From NCBI RefSeq assembly GCF_004364165.1, contig NZ_SOAY01000010.1, forward strand, positions 1,794,527-1,858,526: a stretch of DNA of 64,000 nucleotides, read 5' to 3'. The stretch is from Maribacter spongiicola (lineage in GTDB: Bacteria > Bacteroidota > Bacteroidia > Flavobacteriales > Flavobacteriaceae). Positions 48,429 to 57,188 of the stretch are shown here, piece by piece. The notes under the pieces were generated by a model, which was not told where the DNA came from, ran no database searches, and worked only from the letters and a program-made list of their open reading frames with translations. The stretch's first letter is position 1. Every line of letters begins with the position of its first letter. The translations under genes and the position numbers were made by a program.

Positions 48429-49658
48429 ATGAAATTAGCAATCGTAACCGCCTATCCGCCTAGTAAAGTAACCTTAACAGAGTACGGTTATTACTTGGTA
48501 AAACACTTTAGACTTCAAGAAGAAGTTACCGAATTAATTCTGATCACCGATCGAACAGACGAACCTAAAGATTTAAACTTTGAAGAGAGCGGCTGTAAGA
48601 TTACGGTAAAAGAATGTTGGAGTTTTAATAGCTACAGCAATATCTTCAGTATTAGCAAGACTATTTCTCGAACCAAGCCAGATGCTGTATTGTTCAATCT
48701 TCAGTTTTTAAAGTTCGGAGATAAGAAAATACCGGCCGCACTAGGGCTAATGCTTCCATTTATTTGCAAGTCTAAGGGTATACCAACTATTTCACTTTTG
48801 CATAATATTTTAGAACAGGTCGATTTAGAAAATGCAGGTTTTACTAAAAATAAGCTGTTACAAAGTATCTATAATTTTATAGGTACCACGTTGACCAAGT
48901 TTGTATTGGCGTCAGATATACTTGCGGTTACTATTAGTAAATATGTGACTACGCTTGAAGATAAGTACAAGGTTAAGAATGTAGCTTTAATTCCGCATGG
49001 CGCATTTGAAACTCCGCCAGAGCCAGATTTTAAACTTCCGGCTGGTCCAAAACAGGTAATGGCTTTTGGTAAGTTTGGTACGTACAAAAAAGTAGAAATA
49101 CTTATAGAGGCGGTAGAAGAAATTAGAGCTCGAACCAATGAAGATATAGAAATCGTTATTGCAGGTACAGATAGTCCAAATACACCTGGATATTTAGAAG
49201 AAATGAAACAAAAATATAGCCACGTGCCTCAGATAAGGTACACCGGTTATGTGGCAGAAGAAGATGTGCCGAAAATATTCGGAGACAGCGCAGTAACGGT
49301 TTTCCCTTATACTTCTACAACGGGTAGTTCTGGTGTATTGCACCAAGCCGGTAGTTATGGTAACGCTGTTGCTTTACCAGATTTGGGTGACTTAAGTGTA
49401 TTGGTTAAGGAAGAAGGTTATGTAGGCGAATTTTTTGATGCTCATGATACTTCCTCTTTGGCAAATGCCATTGAGAAAATTATTACCGACGATGCTTATA
49501 GAATTCAATTGGCGAAACAAAATTATAAAGCTGCATGTTCATTACCAATGTCTGCAATTACTCAAATGTATATAGACTACTTTAAGGCAATCCAGAAATC
49601 GAAAGAAACCGGTTTCAATATTGATATATCAACTATCGAGAAGAAATTGGTTCATTGA
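48429..49658 (+). CDS. GT4-type glycosyltransferase 2
   Basis: 409 residues, close paralogue of GT4 copy 1 (both start with the LAIVTAYPPSKVTLTEYGY pattern and share VMAFGKFGTYKKVE, TDSPNTPGYLEEMK and TGYVAEEDVPKIFG). It has the same departure from the E-x7-E motif (TTGSSGVLHQAGS). It has no 21-bp repeat promoter of its own and probably belongs to one transcript with receiver-GT2 copy 1 and flippase 2, ended by a bidirectional terminator. Donor and acceptor are unknown. Confidence 0.88.
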   Translation: MKLAIVTAYPPSKVTLTEYGYYLVKHFRLQEEVTELILITDRTDEPKDLNFEESGCKITVKECWSFNSYSNIFSISKTISRTKPDAVLFNLQFLKFGDKKIPAALGLMLPFICKSKGIPTISLLHNILEQVDLENAGFTKNKLLQSIYNFIGTTLTKFVLASDILAVTISKYVTTLEDKYKVKNVALIPHGAFETPPEPDFKLPAGPKQVMAFGKFGTYKKVEILIEAVEEIRARTNEDIEIVIAGTDSPNTPGYLEEMKQKYSHVPQIRYTGYVAEEDVPKIFGDSAVTVFPYTSTTGSSGVLHQAGSYGNAVALPDLGDLSVLVKEEGYVGEFFDAHDTSSLANAIEKIITDDAYRIQLAKQNYKAACSLPMSAITQMYIDYFKAIQKSKETGFNIDISTIEKKLVH

Positions 49659-49681
49659 GAATCGATATGGTTAGTATTTTG

Positions 49682-49711
49682 AAGGCTGGTGTGGTAACCA
49701 GCCTTTTTTTA
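49682..49711. terminator. Terminator between GT4 gene 2 and the convergent glycosidase gene
   Basis: AAGGCTGGT and ACCAGCCTT form a perfect stem around GTGGTA and are followed by seven T on the plus strand. Located in the convergent gap. Confidence 0.85.
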
Positions 49712-49764
49712 TGCTTCATTTTTTGAAACCTATAATTGTATTAGATAATGTAGGAAAATAGTTT

Positions 49765-51303
49765 TTACTTTTTAATTGCCAGTTCAAAGTAGGATGGTTT
49801 TTTATTCCCTAAAGAATCTAAACAACCAAAGAAATGTTGTTTTTTGGTTTTCCAGGGTAGGCTACCTGCAACTGAACTAGGTACTTTTTCAAAGTCATAC
49901 AGCGTCCAAAATAAATAGGGAATATCCTCCTTTTTTAAATAGCCTTGCATTTCTTTATAATAAGCCGCTTGTTTTTCGTTAGAACCTGAAAATAGGCTCC
50001 ACATACCATCATAAGAAGAATCGCCATATTCCTGTAAAACAATGGGCTTATTGGGTGTTAAATATTTTAATATCTTATATGATTCTATAAAGTATTGCGG
50101 TTTTTTATAATAATGAAAAGAAATAAAATCTACTTCTTTTGATAGGTTCAATGCCGCCTCTGGGGTAGACCAACCAATAGTTATTGGGTTCTTTTTATCC
50201 CATTTTCTGATTTCTAAAATCATTTGATTCAACCATTGAATAACAGTATTCTCTCCTCGAGAATCAAAATCTAGGTCGGGTTCATTTTTTATATCCCAAC
50301 CTAATAGGGCAGGGTGGTCTTTAACGGAGTTTACAATCGCTTCTGCATGTCGGTGGGTAAGTGTCCAGTTAGAAATATCGTAGTCCCCATAAAAATCAAA
50401 TAAAGTGATCAGAACATCTAATTTGTGGTCTTGAGCCTTGTCTAAGAGCTTATTTAATAGCGCAAGTTTTTTAGCATCGACCCTATTTTTTCCAAAATCT
50501 TCATATTGTATAAATACACGTATGGTATTTAAACCCATATCTTGAATGATCTGAAAATCTTGGTCGATAATAGTATCATTGAATCTTTTACCAAAAGTAT
50601 CCCAAGGGGAATCTTTAGGGTAGTAATTAATCCCTTTCTGATTCTTTATTTTTTCAAGTTTTGGTGCTATGTTTCGCTCAATTACTTCAACTGTATCTGC
50701 GGGAGTAGGTATTTCTTTTAAGTGTCTAATACGCCAAAATCCGTCTTCTAAGAGCATCATGACTTGGTAGCTGGTCGTATCTTTTTCTTTTAGAATAAGT
50801 GTTTCACCTTCGTACGTTTCTTGATATTCTTCAACATTATAATCTTTAAAGACGACCATGGTACCATCTGCCGTATAAAAATCTAAAGCAGATTTATGGT
50901 TTAAGGTGGTGCGCTTGTACCAGTGATTATTTTTTTTATTGAGGTCAATATTATCGTAAAGTCTGGCTCTTGCGCTATCGGTGTAAAAATCTTCAATACC
51001 GTAACGGTCATTTTTCTTAAATGCGATATTACGAACGTGCCATGCGTTCATGTAATCGTTGGTAATTTCGCCCAATGCTTGCTCTTCCATTGGTCGCCCT
51101 GGGTTATCTAAATTTGACCATTCTAGATGAGGTTTATACACATCTTCCATTGGTACTTCTAAATGCAACATAGAGGTTTTATCTGCACCGGTGTTCATAA
51201 ATGCCCATGCAGCTCCTATTCCGTATAGAATAAGTCCGTTAATAGCCAAAAAGGTGACTATCAATACGGTTCTGTATAATGTTTTATTTAACTGTATCGC
51301 CAT
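49765..51303 (-). CDS. Membrane-anchored GH5-like glycoside hydrolase
   Basis: 512 residues. An N-terminal membrane anchor (about 12-36) is followed by an NTF2-like region (about 60-210) and a TIM-barrel of clan GH-A (about 215-500). The acid/base glutamate is in WDIKNEPDLDF and the nucleophile in PIVLQEYGDSS, with FISFHYYKKPQ between, as in GH5-type enzymes. An inner-membrane or periplasmic glycosidase inside a synthesis locus often trims or edits the polymer (compare PgaB, BcsZ). It overlaps the upstream lipoprotein gene by 20 bp and is the last of the three inverted genes. Confidence 0.85.
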   Translation of the reverse strand: MAIQLNKTLYRTVLIVTFLAINGLILYGIGAAWAFMNTGADKTSMLHLEVPMEDVYKPHLEWSNLDNPGRPMEEQALGEITNDYMNAWHVRNIAFKKNDRYGIEDFYTDSARARLYDNIDLNKKNNHWYKRTTLNHKSALDFYTADGTMVVFKDYNVEEYQETYEGETLILKEKDTTSYQVMMLLEDGFWRIRHLKEIPTPADTVEVIERNIAPKLEKIKNQKGINYYPKDSPWDTFGKRFNDTIIDQDFQIIQDMGLNTIRVFIQYEDFGKNRVDAKKLALLNKLLDKAQDHKLDVLITLFDFYGDYDISNWTLTHRHAEAIVNSVKDHPALLGWDIKNEPDLDFDSRGENTVIQWLNQMILEIRKWDKKNPITIGWSTPEAALNLSKEVDFISFHYYKKPQYFIESYKILKYLTPNKPIVLQEYGDSSYDGMWSLFSGSNEKQAAYYKEMQGYLKKEDIPYLFWTLYDFEKVPSSVAGSLPWKTKKQHFFGCLDSLGNKKPSYFELAIKK

Positions 51304-52531
51304 GTATACTTTTTGTAAATTCTTTTGTGATACCTGCTGCCGTTATTTTGAATACATAATCACCATCTGGTAAAAAATACTCGCCTAAGAAAATATTACA
51401 AACTCCGTTTTTGGTGGTCGTTATCTTGGATTCTATAAAATTACCTTCTGTATCATAAATTTCTAGTTGTAATAGGAGTCCGTCAGGAATAAGTTGTTTC
51501 ATAAAACTCTCGAACGGACCAATATCTATATTTCTATTTCCTTGTGAGAAATGAACAGGGTAGTCTTTTATCGCAGCTTTAAACTCAAATATTGTTGTAT
51601 TACTTTCTGCGGCACCAGTTACAAATGCCTGAATTTCCCATGAAGAGGCTTTATCTGGATGCAGTGTTTTCGCCTCTGCAATACCATTTATAGTAGTACC
51701 AATAGTATATAAGTAAGAGTCGTTTTCATTTTTGATAACAAAGGTTACCAAGGTGCCATTGGTGACCATATTACCAAACTCATCTTTTATAATATCTGAT
51801 GTGAACGTTACAATTTGGTTACCATCTGCAAAGTTGTGCGCACTAGAACTACTGATGTTGAAGTTGACTGCATTCGCAGGATAAACAATTGTTGCCAGTT
51901 CTTTTGAAGTGGTGCCGTTACATTCTGATGTTACTAATATTCTCCCCGATTTTAAGGTTGATGCCACATTGTACCAGGCTATAAAGCTTTCCGTCGTTAT
52001 TTTTAGCTCGTCGATATTCTCTAAAAATTGATATTTAACCGTTACTTCGGTACCATCATCTAAGGGGTTGTCATAGGCATCTGTGGGTGATATAGTCAGC
52101 ATAGAGAAATCATTTCTGCCTGCGGTAACACTACGTGGTCCAAAATATGATTCTACATACGTAGCTTTAGGTGCGTTCGTTGCAATTTCATGAGTGCCAT
52201 TGTGTAAGGTTTTGCCATTTAATAACAGCTTCCATCGAAACGGACCAGCAATTCTGGTAAAGTTTGTAGGGACGTTAAAAGTGATGTTTTCAGCACTTGT
52301 ATCATCAGGATTCAATAGCACATTACCATAGGCATTTTTTACTTGTAGTTTAAAATTGGCAGTTGGCACATCTGTGTTGAAAGCTAGGGTAATGGCCTCG
52401 CCTGCTACACTTGTATTCGTTGCTGTAATAAAGGTAGTATTTGGGGTGTTCGTTTCCTTTGGTTGTTCTTTCTCTTTACTAGAACAACCAAGTAGTACAA
52501 GACTTAAAATCATTAAAATTTTAATACGCAT
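51284..52531 (-). CDS. Lipoprotein with Ig-like beta domains
   Basis: About 415 residues, starting at the ATG one base from the stop of the upstream membrane protein (the frame itself extends 36 bp further up). Lipobox LLGCSS; then beta-rich segments reminiscent of bacterial Ig-like repeats (FSMLTISPTDAYDNPLDDGTEV and ITFTSDIIKDEFGN type patterns; the second reads IVTFTSDIIKDEFGNMVTNG, landmarks). A C-terminal region carries DGLLLQLEIYDTEGNF. No catalytic motif is seen. Location in the inverted operon between a GT-C-like protein and a glycosidase suggests a periplasmic accessory or scaffold for polymer handling, but this is inference. Confidence 0.78.
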   Translation of the reverse strand: MRIKILMILSLVLLGCSSKEKEQPKETNTPNTTFITATNTSVAGEAITLAFNTDVPTANFKLQVKNAYGNVLLNPDDTSAENITFNVPTNFTRIAGPFRWKLLLNGKTLHNGTHEIATNAPKATYVESYFGPRSVTAGRNDFSMLTISPTDAYDNPLDDGTEVTVKYQFLENIDELKITTESFIAWYNVASTLKSGRILVTSECNGTTSKELATIVYPANAVNFNISSSSAHNFADGNQIVTFTSDIIKDEFGNMVTNGTLVTFVIKNENDSYLYTIGTTINGIAEAKTLHPDKASSWEIQAFVTGAAESNTTIFEFKAAIKDYPVHFSQGNRNIDIGPFESFMKQLIPDGLLLQLEIYDTEGNFIESKITTTKNGVCNIFLGEYFLPDGDYVFKITAAGITKEFTKSIHGDTVK

Positions 52532-52532
52532 A

Positions 52533-55500
52533 CTATTTAGGATTACCGATATAACTGTTAATCTCAAACTTTATGTACTCATATCCTTTTCCTTTAAAAG
52601 GCTGTGCCTGCTGCATACCATGTTCCAATTTTCTATTGGGGAATAATTTATCGGCTATGGCTTTATTAGGCGAACCGTTTACAAAGCAATTTTCTAAACT
52701 ACTACTGACAACAGTTAAACTATCAAGGTCTAGGGGTTTGTAATTGAAAAACTGTTTACGCTGTATTCGCACCCCTTCGGTTACAAACTTATGATCTACC
52801 CAAAGTAACTTGCCCTCTGCATCATAATACGAGATTATAAGTTGCGGTATAGTTACTTCTTGCACACCCGAATTAAACAAAACGCCATTAAAACCTTGCT
52901 CTGTGTATACCAAATCTTGTAATGCCACATGCTTATACAAATCAGTATTGGCAGTATTACCTGCAGATTGCAAGTTAAATTTAGTAGGCTGTTCTTCGAA
53001 ACTAACAGGAGTAAACTCGTCTGGATTAAAAGTTGGTGGTAGGGTGTCTTTGGTAGATGACCACGCAATACCTTCAAAGTTAATTTTGAACGTTGTCGTT
53101 TCTTTCGGCATCAGCTTATGCTTAATTTGATGCTTGGCGTTGAAATTCGCCAATTCCTTATTATCGTCATTATACAAGGTTGCTTTAATGACAATATCTG
53201 CGGGCGTATTGTCGACATTCTGCAGCTCACCTATAATGCTATATTGACCTTTGTATTTAACCAGTTTAGCTGATAAAATTTCTAGAACGGGTTGTTTTAA
53301 AACATCTTCATGATAGGTTTCTTGAGTCGTAATTTTTCGTCTACCGTGGTTGTAGTAGGTCGTGCCATTAGCTGTAAAAAGTTGATCTGGTGGAATGTCA
53401 TTATCAACTTTTAATGATTTTAAATACCACTTGTTTTTTCGTTTTACCAGTTCGTGGTGGTCATTATTGAACACATTTTCTAATGGGGTAATCCACCTAG
53501 TTGAGACCTTCGCTTTTGCGCTATTTTCGGTTTCATCGTAAATTTCTATGCCCAAAGAATCTAGTTTTGCATACGAACTTAAAATTCCGTCGGTTACTGA
53601 TACTTCTAGCATATACTGCGCAATGTCTATATTTTGTTCTGGATCTATATATGAATGTGCTCTAGAAAATTCTTTAAAATCTAAGGCGTCATAATAAGAT
53701 TCTACGACATTGTTGGGTGATAATTGCGTGACATTTTTTACGTAAAATATGTACATGCCATAGCCCATACAAATTAGCACGAGCAAAGCCCACCAATGTG
53801 AGAAGGTTAATAGTTTTGATGGGAATTTATTATACGGCAGTTCTAATTTCATAAAAGAATGCACCGGTACTTTTTTAGACTTTAAAAGCCGTACCCAAAT
53901 CATCTGAATATTTACGAAAATGGCTATCAGTACTGTCGATAGCGGAATGATACCCCACATAATTTTCATAATGGTAGGTACATCTTGCTTGGGCATTATT
54001 TGTGGTATGGGTGCCACATTCAGCTTTTCCCAAACCATAATTCCGTTTTCTAATTGCTGCAGTCGTTGCCAACCACAATAGTAGAGAATGGGGTCGTAGA
54101 ATTTATCGTTAGAGAAAATGTACTTTAAATTATATTTTTCGGGTACGGTCAAGAACTGTTGTAAGGATCCAATACCCTCAACACCCCTAAATTTGGAGTT
54201 TTCTATTCGTTCTATCGCTCTGGTGGTCAATTCGGGTAATCGCCTTGCAGAGTGGTAATTACCATCAACGGTCATTGCACCCGTTTGTGCAGAAAGCCAA
54301 GCCATTTGATCCCCAAAACCTAACGGTAAATACCGCCAAGAATCATGCGAATCTGCTCCTAAAAAGTTGACAATGGGTAGCATCTTTATTTTAGCTGGCT
54401 GCGAGGGTCTAAAATAGCCCAAGGTCATGGTAAATAGAACCATAAATAGCATACCGCCAGCTATCAATCCCCCTAAAACTCTATGGTAAACTCCGCCGAA
54501 TCTTTCTTGAATTAAGATTTTTAAATCGCCTTCAACCATCCGGTAGGCAAACTCTGCGAATATGGGGAGTGCCATAATGGTTGCCCATAAGGTAAACCTA
54601 TCCAAGGTAAGAATATTAAAAGCCATTTCACCCAACATCATCCGCGGAATAGGGGTGGTGCCACCGGTTCCTAAGATGGTTAAAAGTGCAAATGATAATC
54701 CGAAGAACACATACCTCTTACTAAAATATCTGTAAAAGAAATAGGGCAGAATAAATAGAAATACGCCCCACGGAATTATGAAGAAAACGAGTCCGGATGA
54801 AGTTATTTCCAAGAAATTATCTCGTGATCCATGAGGTATGGCTACTTGGGTAATAGGGTTTCTTTTAGAGTTGTACCAATAAGGGAAAATACAGAAAACG
54901 AGTAAAAATATTGCAGTACCCCCAAACTTGGCTATGCGCCAAAAGTGTTGCATAGTGGTGCTCCAGAATACTTTAAATGTAAGCGCTTTGTATGATTCTA
55001 CTTTTTCTCTAGCAGCATCCATTACCGCCATACCCATTAAGGGAGCGATAAAAAAAACCATGCCAAAAAGCGGAGTAACATGGTGCGAGGTTACCGTAAC
55101 GGCTAGCATAGTCGCCGATGTAATAAAATACCGTGTTTTACCAGTTTTGATCCAGAGGTATATTTCGGTCATAGAATGCAGTAAAATCGATAATGCCGAT
55201 ATACTAGGTAACTGTCCGAAAATATGTAAGGTTTCTACAAATGTCGATGAGAAAACAGCCATAACAGCCCCATAACCCGCTATTCTGCGACTACCCGTCA
55301 TTAACAACGTATACCGATATGCACCGGTAATGAAGAGCACTATGGCTATTAATGCAACGGTATACATACCGAATTTTAAGCCGCCAATGTATGAGAGAAT
55401 GCCAATAAGCTGATGTACTAACGGCGGATAAGACTGTACCGTAAAACCTGTATACCAGCGATATTCCCACGGATCAAACCAACTATTGGCATAATGATCG

Positions 55501-55622
55501 GCGAAAAATAAATGGATTAATGCATCGTAGGTAGATTCTAATGTAAAGAAAATAGCAGAACCATGAAAAGCTAGCCCTACGATCAAAGCTAATATTAAGA
55601 GGGTATTGGTTTTTTTCTCCAA
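52533..55622 (-). CDS. Large membrane protein, PTPS-related / GT-C-like, with periplasmic C-terminal domain
   Basis: 1029 residues. About 12-13 membrane helices in the first 640 residues, with the acidic loop after TM1 (YDALIHLFFADHYANSW) seen in membrane proteins of the 6-pyruvoyl-tetrahydropterin-synthase-related family and in GT-C glycosyltransferases, where an Asp in the first loop is catalytic. A soluble C-terminal part (about 645-1029) has NTF2-like and beta-sandwich segments. It is the first gene of the inverted operon and is divergent from receiver-GT2 copy 2. GT-C activity using a polyprenyl-phosphate sugar, such as a GT2 enzyme of the neighbouring type would make, is a reasonable hypothesis. 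Confidence 0.8.
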   Translation of the reverse strand: MEKKTNTLLILALIVGLAFHGSAIFFTLESTYDALIHLFFADHYANSWFDPWEYRWYTGFTVQSYPPLVHQLIGILSYIGGLKFGMYTVALIAIVLFITGAYRYTLLMTGSRRIAGYGAVMAVFSSTFVETLHIFGQLPSISALSILLHSMTEIYLWIKTGKTRYFITSATMLAVTVTSHHVTPLFGMVFFIAPLMGMAVMDAAREKVESYKALTFKVFWSTTMQHFWRIAKFGGTAIFLLVFCIFPYWYNSKRNPITQVAIPHGSRDNFLEITSSGLVFFIIPWGVFLFILPYFFYRYFSKRYVFFGLSFALLTILGTGGTTPIPRMMLGEMAFNILTLDRFTLWATIMALPIFAEFAYRMVEGDLKILIQERFGGVYHRVLGGLIAGGMLFMVLFTMTLGYFRPSQPAKIKMLPIVNFLGADSHDSWRYLPLGFGDQMAWLSAQTGAMTVDGNYHSARRLPELTTRAIERIENSKFRGVEGIGSLQQFLTVPEKYNLKYIFSNDKFYDPILYYCGWQRLQQLENGIMVWEKLNVAPIPQIMPKQDVPTIMKIMWGIIPLSTVLIAIFVNIQMIWVRLLKSKKVPVHSFMKLELPYNKFPSKLLTFSHWWALLVLICMGYGMYIFYVKNVTQLSPNNVVESYYDALDFKEFSRAHSYIDPEQNIDIAQYMLEVSVTDGILSSYAKLDSLGIEIYDETENSAKAKVSTRWITPLENVFNNDHHELVKRKNKWYLKSLKVDNDIPPDQLFTANGTTYYNHGRRKITTQETYHEDVLKQPVLEILSAKLVKYKGQYSIIGELQNVDNTPADIVIKATLYNDDNKELANFNAKHQIKHKLMPKETTTFKINFEGIAWSSTKDTLPPTFNPDEFTPVSFEEQPTKFNLQSAGNTANTDLYKHVALQDLVYTEQGFNGVLFNSGVQEVTIPQLIISYYDAEGKLLWVDHKFVTEGVRIQRKQFFNYKPLDLDSLTVVSSSLENCFVNGSPNKAIADKLFPNRKLEHGMQQAQPFKGKGYEYIKFEINSYIGNPK

Positions 55623-55807
55623 AGGTTAAATTAGAATCAAATTCTATATAAAGGTATTAAATATATGAGATGATCATTACATTAAAAAGCGATTAGTTGA
55701 AATTTTAATAATAGAATACCTACAATAAACAGTTCCGTTAATATTAAATCGTAAAAAATGATAAGGGTATCAGTTATAAAAAAATGCCATTATCTATTTT
55801 AATAAAC

Positions 55808-55876
55808 CACTCGTCTACAGTAAACAGTTAACCAACTTAGTTAGTTCAAAATCTTGCGGCTTGGCAAGTAAATTTG
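55808..55876 (+). promoter_or_regulatory. LytTR-type regulated promoter D (receiver-GT2 copy 2)
   Basis: Repeat 1 CACTCGTCTACAG (from 55808) is identical to repeat 1 of promoter B; the degenerate repeat 2 TAACCAACTTAGT starts 21 bp later. TAAATTTG, a full -7 match, ends at 55876, 47 bp after the second repeat start. The site is in the divergent gap with the inverted operon. Confidence 0.75.
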
Positions 55877-55910
55877 TAATCGTAAACTATATATAACCAA
55901 AACCAAACGC

Positions 55911-57077
55911 ATGAAAATTCTAGCCATAGACGACCAAAAACTTATTCTACTTTCTGTTGAAAAACGATTGTCTGAAATAGGATATGAAGTACAAACTGCC
56001 AATTCTATTGAATCTGGTATACAGTTATTCAACTCATTTAAACCCGATCTGGTTTTACTCGACATGAATATGCCAGAGATGTCTGGGGCTGAATTGGTTT
56101 CGTGTACCGGTACCGAAGTGGTAAAATATATTCGTGTATTTATGAAAAATGATACACCTATCTTGGTAATGTCGGGTAACACAGATGAGCAATTAATAAT
56201 GGAAAATTTTGCTTTAGGGGTGAACGATTATTTGAAGAAACCGGTAAGTCTTGACGAAATGGCTGCAAGAGTAAAAAGAATAATCGGTGCACCTGCAAAT
56301 AAGGGCGTAATTACTGCTAAAAAATCTGATACACGTATTCTACAGAAGAATTGTGTTGGTGTCGTTATACCTTGTTATAATGAAGAAGAGCGACTTTTAA
56401 GTGAAGAATTTAAAGAGTTTGCACATAAAAATCTTGGGTATCATTTGTGCTTTGTAAATGATGGTAGTACAGATAATACATTAGCTGTTCTTCAGAAATT
56501 AAAAAAAGATAATCCCGATAACATAAGTATTTACAATTGCAAGCAAAATGGCGGTAAGGCCGAAGCTGTAAGGCAAGGGATTCTACATCTTGTAAAAGAT
56601 CAACAGTTAGATTATATAGGATTTTTAGATGCCGATCTATCGACAGATTTTAGAGATTTTGATGATTTGGTTAAAACTATCGAGAGCTCAGATTTTAAAA
56701 TAGTAAGTGGTTCTCGCATTGCAAGAATGGGCGCCAACATTACAAAAGAATCTGCCCGTAAGGTTATTAGTATGTCGATCAACTTAATCATACAAACTAT
56801 TTTAGGCATGCCTTTTAAAGATACCCAATGTGGTGCAAAGGTGATGGATCGCGAGATTGCCTCTAAAATGTTTAATAAGAAATTCGTTACCAAATGGTTG
56901 TTCGATGTAGAGCTATTCATGAGAATGAAAAAGTACTTTGGTAAAACAGAAGTCAAAAGCATGATTTGTGAACAGCCTTTAAAAAGATGGATACATGCCG
57001 ATGGTTCTAAACTGTCTATGAAAGACTCCGTTAAAATTGTAGGTCAACTAGCGCAAATTGCTGTTCATTATAGATAA
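55911..57077 (+). CDS. Response-regulator receiver fused to GT2 glycosyltransferase, copy 2
   Basis: 388 residues, the paralogue of copy 1 with the same order of domains. Receiver: D7-D8, phosphoacceptor D51 in LLDMNMPEMSG, S88, K110 in LKKPVS. GT2 part: VVIPCYNEEERLL, NDGSTD, FLDADLSTDF, TQCGAKVMDR, WLFDVE. It differs from copy 1 by about nine extra residues (AELVSCTGT region, about 60-68) right after the phosphorylation site, in the loop that changes shape on activation. It has its own regulated promoter D and is separated from the other module genes by the inverted operon. Confidence 0.9.
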   Translation: MKILAIDDQKLILLSVEKRLSEIGYEVQTANSIESGIQLFNSFKPDLVLLDMNMPEMSGAELVSCTGTEVVKYIRVFMKNDTPILVMSGNTDEQLIMENFALGVNDYLKKPVSLDEMAARVKRIIGAPANKGVITAKKSDTRILQKNCVGVVIPCYNEEERLLSEEFKEFAHKNLGYHLCFVNDGSTDNTLAVLQKLKKDNPDNISIYNCKQNGGKAEAVRQGILHLVKDQQLDYIGFLDADLSTDFRDFDDLVKTIESSDFKIVSGSRIARMGANITKESARKVISMSINLIIQTILGMPFKDTQCGAKVMDREIASKMFNKKFVTKWLFDVELFMRMKKYFGKTEVKSMICEQPLKRWIHADGSKLSMKDSVKIVGQLAQIAVHYR

Positions 57078-57116
57078 TGATATTTAAAATTTAGTTTGGT
57101 ATTTTTTAAGATGTAT

Positions 57117-57153
57117 AAAAGGTGTTGAGATTTTATTATCTCAGCACCTTTTG
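57117..57153 (+). terminator. Terminator after receiver-GT2 copy 2
   Basis: AAAAGGTGTTGAGAT pairs with ATCTCAGCACCTTTT (one G-T pair), followed by a T-rich run. Confidence 0.88.
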
Positions 57154-57188
57154 TTTTTATGTAGTTAATACGTCTTACCACCAAAGTG

